Shown: in pieces, positions 1 to 6,051 of the stretch
Position numbering within the stretch: the stretch's first letter is position 1
How the letters are laid out: each line of letters begins with the position of its first letter
NCBI GenBank assembly: GCA_947071955.1
Contig: CAMTGL010000131.1
Span: forward strand, 1 to 6,051
Direction of reading: 5' to 3'
Length of the DNA stretch: 6,051 nt
From: an uncultured Plesiomonas sp.
GTDB lineage: Bacteria; Pseudomonadota; Gammaproteobacteria; Enterobacterales; CAMTGL01
Notes under the pieces: generated by a model
Database searches by the model: none
What the model saw: only the letters and a program-made list of their open reading frames with translations
Told to the model about the DNA's origin: nothing
Program-made: the position numbers and the translations under genes

Positions 1-1130
1 ACCGCAATCAGAGTCGCAAGGAAAGAAGCGTCTACTGGGTTAATACCCACAGTAGGTGCAATCATCACCGCCAGCATTGCCGGATAAATACCGGCACACC
101 CATTTTGTCCAATGGTTGCACCAAATGATGCAGCAAAATTTGCAATGGTAGAGGGCACGCCTAACTTATCAATTTGCGCTTCTACATTCAGCGGAATGGT
201 TGCCGCACTTGAACGCGAAGTGAAAGCAAAGGTCAGTACTGGCAACACTTTACGGTAATAACGGAACGGGTTAACCCCAGCAAAAAACAGGAAAATACCG
301 TGCACAACAAACATCAAGCCAATAGCCACATATGATGCAACCATAAAGCCCAATAAATTAATAATATCGTGCATATTAGATGTTGCCACTACCTTGGTCA
401 TCAACGCCATAACACCATAAGGCGTTAAGCGGATCACCATACGCACTAAGCGCATAATCAGTGTTTGCAATGTATCAATAGCAGCAGTGATTTTTTCGCC
501 CACTTCTGGCTTTTCAGCCTTCAGTTTCAGGGTAGCAACACCTAAAAATGCCGAGAATACAACAACACTGATAATTGAGGTCGAACGAGCACCGGCTAAA
601 TCAGCAAACGGATTAGTCGGAATAAAAGAGACTAGCATTTGCGGAAACGTTAAGCTGGCAATCTCACTGCTTTTTGAGATCATCATTTCGCCACGAGCCA
701 GTTCACGTGCTCCCTGCGTCAGCCCTTCTGCTGATAAACCAAAGACTTCAGTCACACCAATACCAATTGCAGCCGCAATTGCGGTGGTCAGCATTAGCAT
801 CAGTAATACTGAAAAACTGATCCGCCCTAATGAACTGGCATCACTCAGTTTAGTCACTGCAGATAGAATAGAGACAAAAACCAAAGGCATAACAATCATT
901 TGCAATAGGTTAACATAGCCATTACCGGCAATATTTAACCAATCTAGCGTCTCTTTAACAACAGAGTCTGTATGGTGGAAGAAAAACTGTAATAACGAAC
1001 CAAAGCCGATACCCACCACAAGGCCCACAAATACGGCTCTTGAAAGACTGATACCACTACGTTGATAGCGCGCCAGCAGCAAAGCTGCCACTAAAAAAAT
1101 GGCAATATTACCTAATACAACAAAACTCAT
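1..1130 (-). CDS. tcyP: L-cystine:Na+ symporter TcyP (DAACS family), 3' end cut off by the window edge
   Basis: This inner-membrane secondary transporter of the dicarboxylate/amino acid:cation symporter family most likely imports L-cystine. The 376 complete codons I translated align from the first residue with E. coli TcyP (YdjN, about 463 aa), so roughly the last 85 residues lie outside the window. Shared signatures include GNGYVNLLQMIVMPLVF (about residues 69-85), the PFADL block (174-178), LTPYGVMALMTKVV (235-248), the re-entrant serine-rich loop TSRSSAATIPLN (304-315) and GATIGQNGCAGIYPAM (337-352). Several long hydrophobic segments fit a multi-pass membrane protein. The ATG at 1130 is preferred because it matches the E. 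coli N-terminus and is preceded by GAGG (plus-strand 1136-1139) at a short spacing of about five bases. In E. coli the gene belongs to the CysB sulfur regulon; I could not identify a CysB site here. The tol-pal terminator upstream implies its own promoter. The family is certain; cystine specificity is inferred from similarity. Confidence 0.93.
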   Translation of the reverse strand, partial: MSFVVLGNIAIFLVAALLLARYQRSGISLSRAVFVGLVVGIGFGSLLQFFFHHTDSVVKETLDWLNIAGNGYVNLLQMIVMPLVFVSILSAVTKLSDASSLGRISFSVLLMLMLTTAIAAAIGIGVTEVFGLSAEGLTQGARELARGEMMISKSSEIASLTFPQMLVSFIPTNPFADLAGARSTSIISVVVFSAFLGVATLKLKAEKPEVGEKITAAIDTLQTLIMRLVRMVIRLTPYGVMALMTKVVATSNMHDIINLLGFMVASYVAIGLMFVVHGIFLFFAGVNPFRYYRKVLPVLTFAFTSRSSAATIPLNVEAQIDKLGVPSTIANFAASFGATIGQNGCAGIYPAMLAVMIAPTVGINPVDASFLATLIA

Positions 1131-1362
1131 ACCACCCTCAATACAGGATTAACCTGATTTTTTATTTATAATAAAATAATCACATGGCTATCATCGCTGA
1201 ACATAAAACAAATGGAAAGTTCATTAATTTCAATGCATATCTAAAAAAAGCATAAAGGAAATTACGATGATTGCACTCAGTAAAAAAGAGCGGTTTTTTT
1301 ATTTTAGATAGAGATCACGCCAGATAATGCTTTACACATGTATGTACACCTGCAATGGCTTA

Positions 1363-1387
1363 TTACCTGTATTAGGTAAAGGTTTAC
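1363..1387. repeat. Two overlapping inverted repeats, possible operator upstream of tcyP
   Basis: On the plus strand TTACCT-N5-AGGTAA (1363-1379) is a perfect 6-base dyad. It overlaps a second perfect dyad, GTAAA-GG-TTTAC (1376-1387), so that related half-sites recur across 25 bases. The block lies between the tol-pal terminator and the tcyP leader, where a regulator of tcyP could bind, but it is more than 230 bases from the tcyP start. The repeats are seen directly; the operator role is inference, and short AT-rich dyads also arise by chance. Confidence 0.3.
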
Positions 1388-1399
1388 TGACACTTGCTA

Positions 1400-1438
1400 A
1401 ACAAAAAAGCCCACAAGCATTAATCACTTATGGGCTTT
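1400..1438 (-). terminator. Rho-independent terminator of the tol-pal-cpoB cluster
   Basis: Read on the minus strand, a 12-base stem AAAGCCCATAAG / CTTGTGGGCTTT (arms 1427-1438 and 1406-1417) encloses a 9-base loop. One internal pair is a G-U wobble. The 3' arm runs directly into a T-rich tract (plus-strand A run at 1403-1408). On the plus strand the same position becomes a C-A mismatch and the following bases are less T-rich, so the signal favours minus-strand transcription. It lies 56 bases past the cpoB stop codon and separates the operon from tcyP. Confidence 0.85.
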
Positions 1439-1494
1439 CTCTAAGCAAAAATAAGCATAATCAAATCGTTGTGCAGTAAGTGCACATTACGTTT

Positions 1495-2289
1495 TTATCC
1501 ACCCAGTGAATCTAAACGTGATTTTGCCATCTTTGCTGATGAAGATGTAGGGTAAGATTTAACGATCTGCTGGAACAGTGTTTTTGCCGCAGCCGTATCA
1601 CCTTTTTCTTGTGCGATAACCCCTAGCTTAAGCATGGCATCGGCACGCTTAGGTGATTTAGGGTAATCTTTCACGACCGTAGCAAATTGCTGTAGTGCTT
1701 CATCTTTACGCTTCTGGTTAAACAATAACTGCCCTAACCAGTAATGTGCATTCGGGCGATAAACCGATTTTGGGTATTGGCTGATAAACGCCTGAAATGC
1801 AGTGATCGCTTTATCATACTGCTTATCACGCAGAACTAGCTGTACTGCTGCATCATAAGCTTGATTTTCGGTAGCATTATCGCTAACAACTGTATCAGCT
1901 TTTGCAGTTTCAGTACTCCCAGGGGTAGCGCCTGCCGGTGCAGAGCTCGCTGAAGCAGATGCTGAGGCCGCTGATTTTGCCTGAGCTGAAACATTATCAA
2001 GCTCTTGATAAAGTTGACGCTGACGCTCAATAGCTTGATTTAATTGATACTCACTGCGCTCAACAGAACCACGTAATTGATCCATTTCGCCTTGCAGAGA
2101 CATCAACTGCTGCTGTGTATCTGTCAGTAACTGGTTACGCGCTTCCATAGTGCGTTCGAGGCGAGTAACCCGATCTTCTAGAGATCCGGTTCCCGCCTCG
2201 TAGACTGGAGCTTGCGCTGTAGCCGTGTTTGACACGGCTACAAGTACCAGTAACGACAGACTCGCAAGCGATCTGTAGTTACGGTTCAT
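1495..2289 (-). CDS. cpoB: Cell division coordinator CpoB (YbgF), periplasmic TolA-binding TPR protein
   Basis: CpoB is a periplasmic protein that binds TolA and, in E. coli, links PBP1B septal peptidoglycan synthesis to Tol-driven outer-membrane constriction. The 264 aa length matches E. coli CpoB (263). A signal peptide with a hydrophobic core at about residues 10-20 ends near ATA-QAP, with likely cleavage after A25. Residues about 36-100 form the trimerising coiled coil (SLEDRVTRLERTMEARNQLL, then YQLNQAIERQRQLYQEL). Residues about 102-140 are a low-complexity Ala/Ser/Thr linker. Three tetratricopeptide-type repeats follow at about 144-177, 181-214 and 218-251, including the typical NAHYWLGQLLFNQKRKDEAL and KSPKRADAMLKLGVIAQEKG. 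The ATG at 2289 is preceded by AAGGA with good spacing in the 12-base gap after pal. It is the last gene of the cluster, followed by the terminator at 1400-1438. Confidence 0.96.
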   Translation of the reverse strand: MNRNYRSLASLSLLVLVAVSNTATAQAPVYEAGTGSLEDRVTRLERTMEARNQLLTDTQQQLMSLQGEMDQLRGSVERSEYQLNQAIERQRQLYQELDNVSAQAKSAASASASASSAPAGATPGSTETAKADTVVSDNATENQAYDAAVQLVLRDKQYDKAITAFQAFISQYPKSVYRPNAHYWLGQLLFNQKRKDEALQQFATVVKDYPKSPKRADAMLKLGVIAQEKGDTAAAKTLFQQIVKSYPTSSSAKMAKSRLDSLGG

Positions 2290-2301
2290 GCAATATCCTT
2301 A

Positions 2302-2808
2302 TTAGTAAACCAGCACTGCGCGACGGTTTTTCGCGTATGCATCTTCTGTGTGGCCCAGAACTGCTGGTTTCTCTTTACCGTAAGAAACGATAGAGACTTG
2401 CTCAGCATTCACACCACGACCTTGCAGATACATTTTAACTGCGCTAGCACGACGCTCGCCCAGTGCAATGTTGTACTCAGGTGTGCCGCGCTCATCCGCA
2501 TGGCCTTCAACAACCACTTTGTAAGATGGGTTATCACGCAGGAAAGTTGCGTGTGCATCAAGCATTTGAGCGAACTCTGGCTGAATATCGTACTTATCGA
2601 AGCCGAAGTAAACGATGTTATTCTGCTGAAGTTCTTGCATCATCATACGTGCTTGCTCTTCTGCAGACATGCTGCCATTACCCGCACCGTTGTTTTCAGA
2701 TGTGATGACTTGATCAGCATTATCATTGCTTTTATTTGAGCTACATGCAGCAACAGCCATTACAGGCAGAACTAACATCAGTCCCTTCAACACTTTATTC
2801 AGTTGCAT
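2302..2808 (-). CDS. pal: Peptidoglycan-associated lipoprotein Pal
   Basis: Pal is an outer-membrane lipoprotein that binds peptidoglycan non-covalently and interacts with TolB, tying the outer membrane to the cell wall, especially at the division site. The 168 aa product (E. coli 173) begins with a lipoprotein signal whose lipobox VAAC puts the lipidated cysteine at residue 22. Serine follows at +2, consistent with export to the outer membrane rather than inner-membrane retention. A flexible Asn/Ser/Gly-rich tether covers about residues 23-48. The OmpA-like domain runs from about 65 to the end: VYFGFDKYDI, the peptidoglycan-binding GHADERG (102-108, Asp105) and LGERRASAV (116-124, Arg120), and the C-terminal SYGKEKPAVLG and KNRRAVLVY. 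The ATG at 2808 has an AAAGGA site about eight bases upstream and lies 35 bases after the tolB stop. I see no missing key residue. Confidence 0.98.
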   Translation of the reverse strand: MQLNKVLKGLMLVLPVMAVAACSSNKSNDNADQVITSENNGAGNGSMSAEEQARMMMQELQQNNIVYFGFDKYDIQPEFAQMLDAHATFLRDNPSYKVVVEGHADERGTPEYNIALGERRASAVKMYLQGRGVNAEQVSIVSYGKEKPAVLGHTEDAYAKNRRAVLVY

Positions 2809-2843
2809 TTATTATATCCTTTAATTTAATTATCTTTGCTTCA

Positions 2844-4136
2844 TCACAGATACGGCGACCAGGCAGGGAATTTGACCTGCCCATCAGTTGCCGGAACACG
2901 CGCTTTGAAACGTCCATCCGTTGACACTAAATTCAATACTCTGCCCAGGCCTTGTGTTGCGCCATAAATAAGCATGGTACCGTTAGGAGAAACGCTCGGA
3001 GTTTCATCAAGAAATGTATTGGTCAGAACTTCAACAGCTCCGGTATCCAGATCTTGTTTTGCGATATTTTGCCCTTTCCCTGCGGAACTCACCATATACA
3101 GTGCTTTTCCATCAGGAGATATTTCACCATTTTGATTCTGTGCGCCTTCCCAAGTCAAGCGCTCAACAGCACCTGAACCCAAATTTAATTTATAAATTTG
3201 TGGGCGACCGCCACGGTCAGAGGTAAAGGCAATTGACTGGCTATCCGGATACCACGATGGTTCAGTATCATTAAAGCGGCCTTCCGTCACTCGGCGAATT
3301 TGGCCTGATGCCACATCCATAACATACAGTTTCAAGCTGCCATCTTTTGACAGCGCAAATGCCATCTTAGAGCCATCTGGCGAGAATGATGGTGCACCGT
3401 TATGACGCGGGAACGAGGTTAAAACTTTACGCTGTGATGTGCTTAAATCTTGCAGCATCAGCTGGGAGCGACGGTTTTCAAATGTAACGTATGCCAGTTT
3501 GCGTCCGTCTTTTGTCCACGCAGGAGACATGATAGGTTCCGGTGAACGGTGCACAACGAACTGGTTAAAACCATCGTAGTCAGAAACACGTAGCTCATAC
3601 GGATAGCGGCCACCGTTTGTTTGTACTACATAGGCAATACGTGTTCTGAACGCACCTTTAATGCCGGTTAAGCGCTCAAATACCATATCACTGACGGTAT
3701 GCGAGGCATAACGTACCCACTGTTTGGTAACACGGTATTGGTTACTTTCAAGTACCGTACCCGGTGAGCCTGCTGTATCAACCAGCTGATATGAAATCAG
3801 ATAGTTTCCATCGGCTCCAGCCTGGATTTGGCCAATAACAATGGCATCAATACCCATTGCTGACCACAGTGCCGGATTGACTTCCGATGCACTGCTCGGC
3901 TGTTGAGGCATGCGTGCTGGCGGAATAGGATTGAACTTACCGCTGTTTCGTAAATCAGCCGCGACAATTTCAGCAACGTTATCCGGTGGATTACCGCTGC
4001 CTGTCCATTTAAATGGTACAACGGCAATCGGACGTGCGGTATCTACGCCCTGATCAATAACAATGCGAACTTCTGCACTGGCTACCGCAGTAACCAGCAT
4101 CATCAGCCCAGCAAACAATTTTAAGAACGGCTTCAT
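2844..4136 (-). CDS. tolB: Tol-Pal system beta-propeller protein TolB
   Basis: TolB is the periplasmic member of the Tol-Pal machine; it binds Pal through its beta-propeller and TolA through its N-terminal tail. The 430 aa length equals that of E. coli TolB. A cleavable signal peptide ends at ASA-EVR (residue 21/22), so the mature protein starts with EVRIVIDQGVD, which contains the TolA-contacting TolB box. An N-terminal alpha/beta domain (about 22-160; RPIAVVPF, ADLRNSGKFNP, GIDAIVIGQI) is followed by the propeller (about 170-430). Repeated blades carry the TolB/WD40-like signature: SPAWTKDGRKLAYVTF, PSFSPDGSKMAFALS, PSWYPDSQSIAFTSDRGG, ISPDGKALYMVSS and PSVSPNGTMLIYG. The end, DGRFKARVPATDGQVKFPAW, matches the family. 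The ATG at 4136 has a strong AGGAG (4142-4146) five bases upstream and lies 33 bases after tolA. Confidence 0.98.
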   Translation of the reverse strand: MKPFLKLFAGLMMLVTAVASAEVRIVIDQGVDTARPIAVVPFKWTGSGNPPDNVAEIVAADLRNSGKFNPIPPARMPQQPSSASEVNPALWSAMGIDAIVIGQIQAGADGNYLISYQLVDTAGSPGTVLESNQYRVTKQWVRYASHTVSDMVFERLTGIKGAFRTRIAYVVQTNGGRYPYELRVSDYDGFNQFVVHRSPEPIMSPAWTKDGRKLAYVTFENRRSQLMLQDLSTSQRKVLTSFPRHNGAPSFSPDGSKMAFALSKDGSLKLYVMDVASGQIRRVTEGRFNDTEPSWYPDSQSIAFTSDRGGRPQIYKLNLGSGAVERLTWEGAQNQNGEISPDGKALYMVSSAGKGQNIAKQDLDTGAVEVLTNTFLDETPSVSPNGTMLIYGATQGLGRVLNLVSTDGRFKARVPATDGQVKFPAWSPYL

Positions 4137-4169
4137 TATCTCTCCTAGTTCAAAACCCGCGCTGCAACA

Positions 4170-5354
4170 TTAGAATTTAAACTCTAAAACTGCATTCTTA
4201 AACTTATTGTATACAGCATCAGACGGCGGTTGCGGTAACTTTTGCGTTATCTTAATCGCACGTTCAGCTGCTTGGCACAATGCCGGATCACCCCCGACAA
4301 CTGATGAGCTTAGAATCAAGCCATCAGGTGCAAAATTAATCTTCACACTACAGGTTTTACCACGGTATAAGCTGGTGTCATACATGTTACGGCTTACCGC
4401 TTGTTTGATTAAGCCACCGTATTTATCACCATCTGGACCGGGTGCCCCCGCTTTACCAGACCCTGCAGCCTGACCTCCGGCAGCAGCACTGCCTCCGCCA
4501 CTAGCGTCTTGTGTTAAACCATTAAGCACATCATTTAATGCAGCTTCGCTGTTGGCAGCCTCTTTAGCTGCCGCAGCTTTGGCTACATCGGTTTTTTTCT
4601 TAGCATCGGCATCTGCCTTTTTCTTGGCTTCAGCATCTGCTTTCTTTTTTGCATCAGCAGCAGCTTGTTTTTTCGCTTCTGCCGCGGCTTTTTCAGCAGC
4701 AGCTTGCTCTGCTGCTTTCTCGCTTGCTACTTTCTCTGCGGCAGCCGCTTCTGCTTTTTTCTTAGCATCGGTTTCGGCTTTACGTTTTGCATCAGCATCG
4801 GCGCGTTGCTTCGCTTCTGCATCTGCCTTAGTTTTTGCCGCTAACGCGTCTGCTTCTGCCTGTTTTTTCGCATCTTCAGCCTTTTTCTGGGCTAACTCTG
4901 CTTTTTTCTTGGCTTCTTCGGCTTGTTTTCTGACCGTTTCAGCTTTTTGTGCTTCTTCTTGTGCTTGTTTCTTTTGTGCTTCAGCCTGCTGACGTGTCTC
5001 TTCTGTCTGCTTGGCAACTTCCTGTGCTTTTAAACGCTCTTTTTCAAGTTCACGTAAGCGCTCTTCTTCGGCTTGTTGTTTTTGCTGAAGCTCTTCTTTT
5101 TTCTGTTGTTGTTTTCGTTTGCGCTCATTTTCAGCTTTACGTGAGTCATCGTTTTGCTGTTGTAAACGCTTATACTGTTGTGCTACTGCACCCGGATCAA
5201 CCATGACTGCATCAATTGCTCCGCCGCCCCCACCTCCACCAGCGGGGATCTCCTGATACATAGAACCAAATATCAGCAGAGCAATCACCAGTACATGCAA
5301 GATAACGGAGACAACAACCGATTTTGTCAGTTTGTTTTTGTTGTTGTTATCCAT
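4170..5354 (-). CDS. tolA: Tol-Pal system protein TolA, inner-membrane energy-transducing arm
   Basis: TolA is anchored in the inner membrane by TolQ-TolR and spans the periplasm to contact TolB, Pal and CpoB, transmitting proton-motive-force energy. From the ATG at 5354 it has 394 aa (E. coli 421). Domain I is a single N-in membrane helix (about 10-32) with the conserved SxxxH motif (Ser16, His20) that couples to TolQR. A seven-glycine hinge (about 39-45) leads into IDAVMVDPGAVAQQYKR. Domain II (about 65-270) is a long Lys/Ala/Glu/Gln-rich helix with KKKADAEA-type repeats. A Gly/Ala/Ser linker (about 285-310) leads to globular domain III (about 311-394), which has YRGKTCSVKINFAPDG, GGDPALCQAAERA and a conserved cysteine pair (335 and 360). 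An in-frame TTG lies directly upstream (5355-5357), so the start could be one codon earlier. The product is clear despite the low similarity expected in domain II. Confidence 0.97.
   Translation of the reverse strand: MDNNNKNKLTKSVVVSVILHVLVIALLIFGSMYQEIPAGGGGGGGAIDAVMVDPGAVAQQYKRLQQQNDDSRKAENERKRKQQQKKEELQQKQQAEEERLRELEKERLKAQEVAKQTEETRQQAEAQKKQAQEEAQKAETVRKQAEEAKKKAELAQKKAEDAKKQAEADALAAKTKADAEAKQRADADAKRKAETDAKKKAEAAAAEKVASEKAAEQAAAEKAAAEAKKQAAADAKKKADAEAKKKADADAKKKTDVAKAAAAKEAANSEAALNDVLNGLTQDASGGGSAAAGGQAAGSGKAGAPGPDGDKYGGLIKQAVSRNMYDTSLYRGKTCSVKINFAPDGLILSSSVVGGDPALCQAAERAIKITQKLPQPPSDAVYNKFKNAVLEFKF
4548..5162 (-). repeat. Low-complexity Lys/Ala-rich helical repeat region inside tolA
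   Basis: This stretch encodes the extended helical domain II of TolA. Its codons repeat irregularly around units such as KKKADAEA and KQAEEAKK. The clearest tandem portion is at 4590-4649, where the AKKKAD unit recurs with near-identical DNA. The repetitive coding makes internal length change by slippage or recombination likely, which is well known for tolA in other bacteria. It also produces a long, compositionally odd open frame on the opposite strand (4552-4992) that is not a gene. Confidence 0.7.
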
Positions 5355-5372
5355 CAATACAACATTCTCTAT
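5354..5372 (-). promoter_or_regulatory. tolR-tolA junction: weak ribosome binding site and uncertain tolA start
   Basis: The region between the tolR stop and the tolA ATG carries only a weak purine-rich site, TAGAGAA. It lies about 11 bases from the ATG at 5354 and about 8 from the in-frame TTG at 5357. A three-codon frame ATG TTG TAT TGA (5365 down to 5354) ends so that its stop overlaps the tolA ATG as TGATG. Such an overlap can allow translational coupling, but with no clear ribosome binding site of its own it may be chance. The other junctions with visible gaps here have stronger AGGA or AGGAG sites. Confidence 0.4.
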
Positions 5373-5804
5373 TTATATCGGGTTAGTCATAAGGCCAACG
5401 GATGTAACGCCAGCTTCATGCAGTAAGTTCAGGGCTTTGATGACCTCTTCATAAGGAACATCTTTCGCCCCTCCTACCAAGAAAGTCGTTTTCTGATCGC
5501 CTTGTCCGACGTTTAAACGGGCATTTTGCATCACTTGATCTGCACTGAGATTTTCATCACGCTTGCCATCAATAGACATGGAGTATTGATCAACACCTGA
5601 CACTTCCAAAATCACCGGCGGACGATCATCTTTCGTCTCAACCGCACTCGACTCGGCAGAGTCAGGCAGATCAACTTGTACGCTTTGGCTGATGATGGGA
5701 GCCGTTGCCATAAAAATGAGCAACAACACCAGCAACACATCCAAAAACGGAACGATGTTGATCTCTGATTTTGTTTCGTGGCGTCTACGCCGTGTATAGG
5801 CCAT
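5373..5804 (-). CDS. tolR: Tol-Pal system protein TolR (ExbD/TolR family)
   Basis: TolR is the inner-membrane partner of TolQ in the proton-driven motor that energises TolA; it also has a periplasmic domain that contacts peptidoglycan in E. coli. The 143 aa length matches E. coli TolR (142). A short Arg-rich cytoplasmic N-terminus (RRRRHETKSEINIVPF) precedes one membrane helix (about 17-37). That helix contains the conserved proton-path aspartate, Asp22 (E. coli Asp23), in FLDVLLVLLLIFM. The periplasmic domain (about 45-143) has VDLPDS, the PVILEVSG-like strand, FLVGGAKDVPYEEVIKAL and the typical ending EAGVTSVGLMTNPI. The ATG at 5804 follows AGGAG (plus-strand 5813-5817) by eight bases, and the gap after tolQ is only 16 bases, so it is almost certainly co-transcribed. 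Confidence 0.98.
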   Translation of the reverse strand: MAYTRRRRHETKSEINIVPFLDVLLVLLLIFMATAPIISQSVQVDLPDSAESSAVETKDDRPPVILEVSGVDQYSMSIDGKRDENLSADQVMQNARLNVGQGDQKTTFLVGGAKDVPYEEVIKALNLLHEAGVTSVGLMTNPI

Positions 5805-5820
5805 GTTGAACGCTCCTCAC

Positions 5821-6051
5821 TTACTGCTTTGCTGCATCGGCAGCAAAAGCCTGCCGGTGCAAAATAGCGGTAAATTCTTCGGTGAAGTTACCGTAGTTTT
5901 GCTCAAGTTTAGAGACGTGTAGATTCAATCGGTTATATGCCATGACCGCCGGTATTGCGGCAAACAAACCAATGGCTGTTGCAATCAGCGCTTCTGCAAT
6001 ACCCGGTGCAACCATTTGCAGGGTGGCCTGCTTTACTGCACCCAGTGCGAT
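5821..6051 (-). CDS. tolQ: Tol-Pal system protein TolQ, C-terminal part (5' end outside the window)
   Basis: TolQ is the multi-spanning inner-membrane stator of the TolQRA motor (ExbB/MotA family). Only the last 76 residues are present, equal to about residues 155-230 of the E. coli protein. The piece begins within the family core (IALGAVKQATLQMVAPGIAE) and contains the third membrane helix ALIATAIGLFAAIPAVMAYN. Its threonine (in IATAIG) corresponds to the conserved ion-path Thr178 of E. coli. The cytoplasmic tail (KLEQNYGNFTEEFTAILHRQAF) is strongly conserved, and only the last few residues differ from E. coli. An internal ATG at 6015 is a normal methionine (LQMVAPG), not the start; the open frame continues to the right edge. 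The sequence is cut by the window, not broken. Confidence 0.97.
   Translation of the reverse strand: MALGAVKQATLQMVAPGIAEALIATAIGLFAAIPAVMAYNRLNLHVSKLEQNYGNFTEEFTAILHRQAFAADAAKQ

Larger units (their letters stand above)
1131..1494. other. Intergenic region between cpoB and tcyP, no gene seen
   Basis: This 364-base, AT-rich gap contains no convincing coding sequence on either strand. It holds the minus-strand terminator of the tol-pal cluster (1400-1438), two overlapping inverted repeats (1363-1387) and the leader of tcyP. Near the tcyP start, a short dyad CAGG-N5-CCTG (1144-1156) sits just upstream of the ribosome binding site. The AT-rich block around 1162-1175 reads TATTATAAAT on the minus strand and could provide a -10 element, but no good -35 box stands at the right distance. 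That would fit an activator-dependent promoter but does not prove one. Another dyad, GTGCA-N5-TGCAC (1471-1485), lies just after the cpoB stop. No tRNA or known regulatory RNA was recognised. Confidence 0.6.

Noticed and set aside
487..918. A 143-codon plus-strand open frame opposite tcyP.
   Set aside because: The minus strand of the same bases encodes continuous, family-matching TcyP, so this is a shadow frame.
1180..1224. A possible 14-residue leader peptide (MNFPFVLCSAMIAM) upstream of tcyP with one cysteine codon.
   Set aside because: There is no good ribosome binding site, only one Cys codon, and no following attenuator-like alternative hairpins. Chance is the simpler reading.
1282..1310. 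AAGAGCGGT followed by a T run, resembling a Pasteurellaceae DNA uptake sequence or a weak terminator.
   Set aside because: It differs from the AAGTGCGGT core, I noticed no other copy, and the proteins do not look pasteurellacean. The A/T arms alone make a poor terminator stem.
1471..1485. GTGCA-N5-TGCAC hairpin just after the cpoB stop.
   Set aside because: The stem has five pairs and no T tract on the minus strand; the stronger terminator lies just downstream.
1836..2030. A 64-codon minus-strand frame inside cpoB.
   Set aside because: It is an out-of-frame reading of the CpoB linker with no recognisable product.
2350..2739. Plus-strand open frames opposite pal, the longest 129 codons.
   Set aside because: Pal is unmistakable on the minus strand, and the opposite frames resemble no protein and overlap one another.
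4552..4992. A 146-codon plus-strand open frame rich in Ala, Phe and Ser opposite tolA.
   Set aside because: It is the mirror of the Lys/Ala-rich tolA repeat, whose AAA/GCN codons avoid stops on the other strand. It has no recognisable domain.

Overview
The window carries most of a Tol-Pal cell-envelope operon of a gammaproteobacterium, read entirely on the minus strand from right to left: tolQ (3' end only), tolR, tolA, tolB, pal and cpoB (ybgF). A second minus-strand gene, tcyP (sodium-dependent L-cystine symporter), lies beyond it and runs off the left edge. TolB, Pal, TolR and the TolQ tail are close to the enterobacterial proteins, and TolB and Pal look closest to Aeromonadales from memory. 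With the moderate base composition, a Tolumonas-like member of that order is a reasonable guess, but this is inferred without any search.

Layout from right to left: tolQ enters at the right edge and ends at 5821. tolR (5373-5804), tolA (4170-5354), tolB (2844-4136), pal (2302-2808) and cpoB (1495-2289) follow with gaps of only 12 to 35 bases, most of which hold a ribosome binding site. A minus-strand rho-independent terminator at 1400-1438 closes the cluster. The space between cpoB and tcyP (1131-1494) holds that terminator, two overlapping inverted repeats that may be an operator, and the AT-rich leader of tcyP. tcyP starts at 1130 and its last part is outside the window.

How the genes work together: TolQ and TolR form the inner-membrane proton-driven motor. 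TolA is the long periplasmic arm that it energises. TolB is the periplasmic beta-propeller that TolA recruits, and Pal is the outer-membrane lipoprotein that binds peptidoglycan and TolB. CpoB binds TolA and links outer-membrane constriction to septal peptidoglycan synthesis. All proteins visible here keep their known functional residues. TcyP is functionally unrelated and is separated from them by the terminator.

I see no mobile element, CRISPR array, RNA gene or convincingly new system. The second-look items are small: the tolA start region, the dyad sequences ahead of tcyP, and the tcyP placement.
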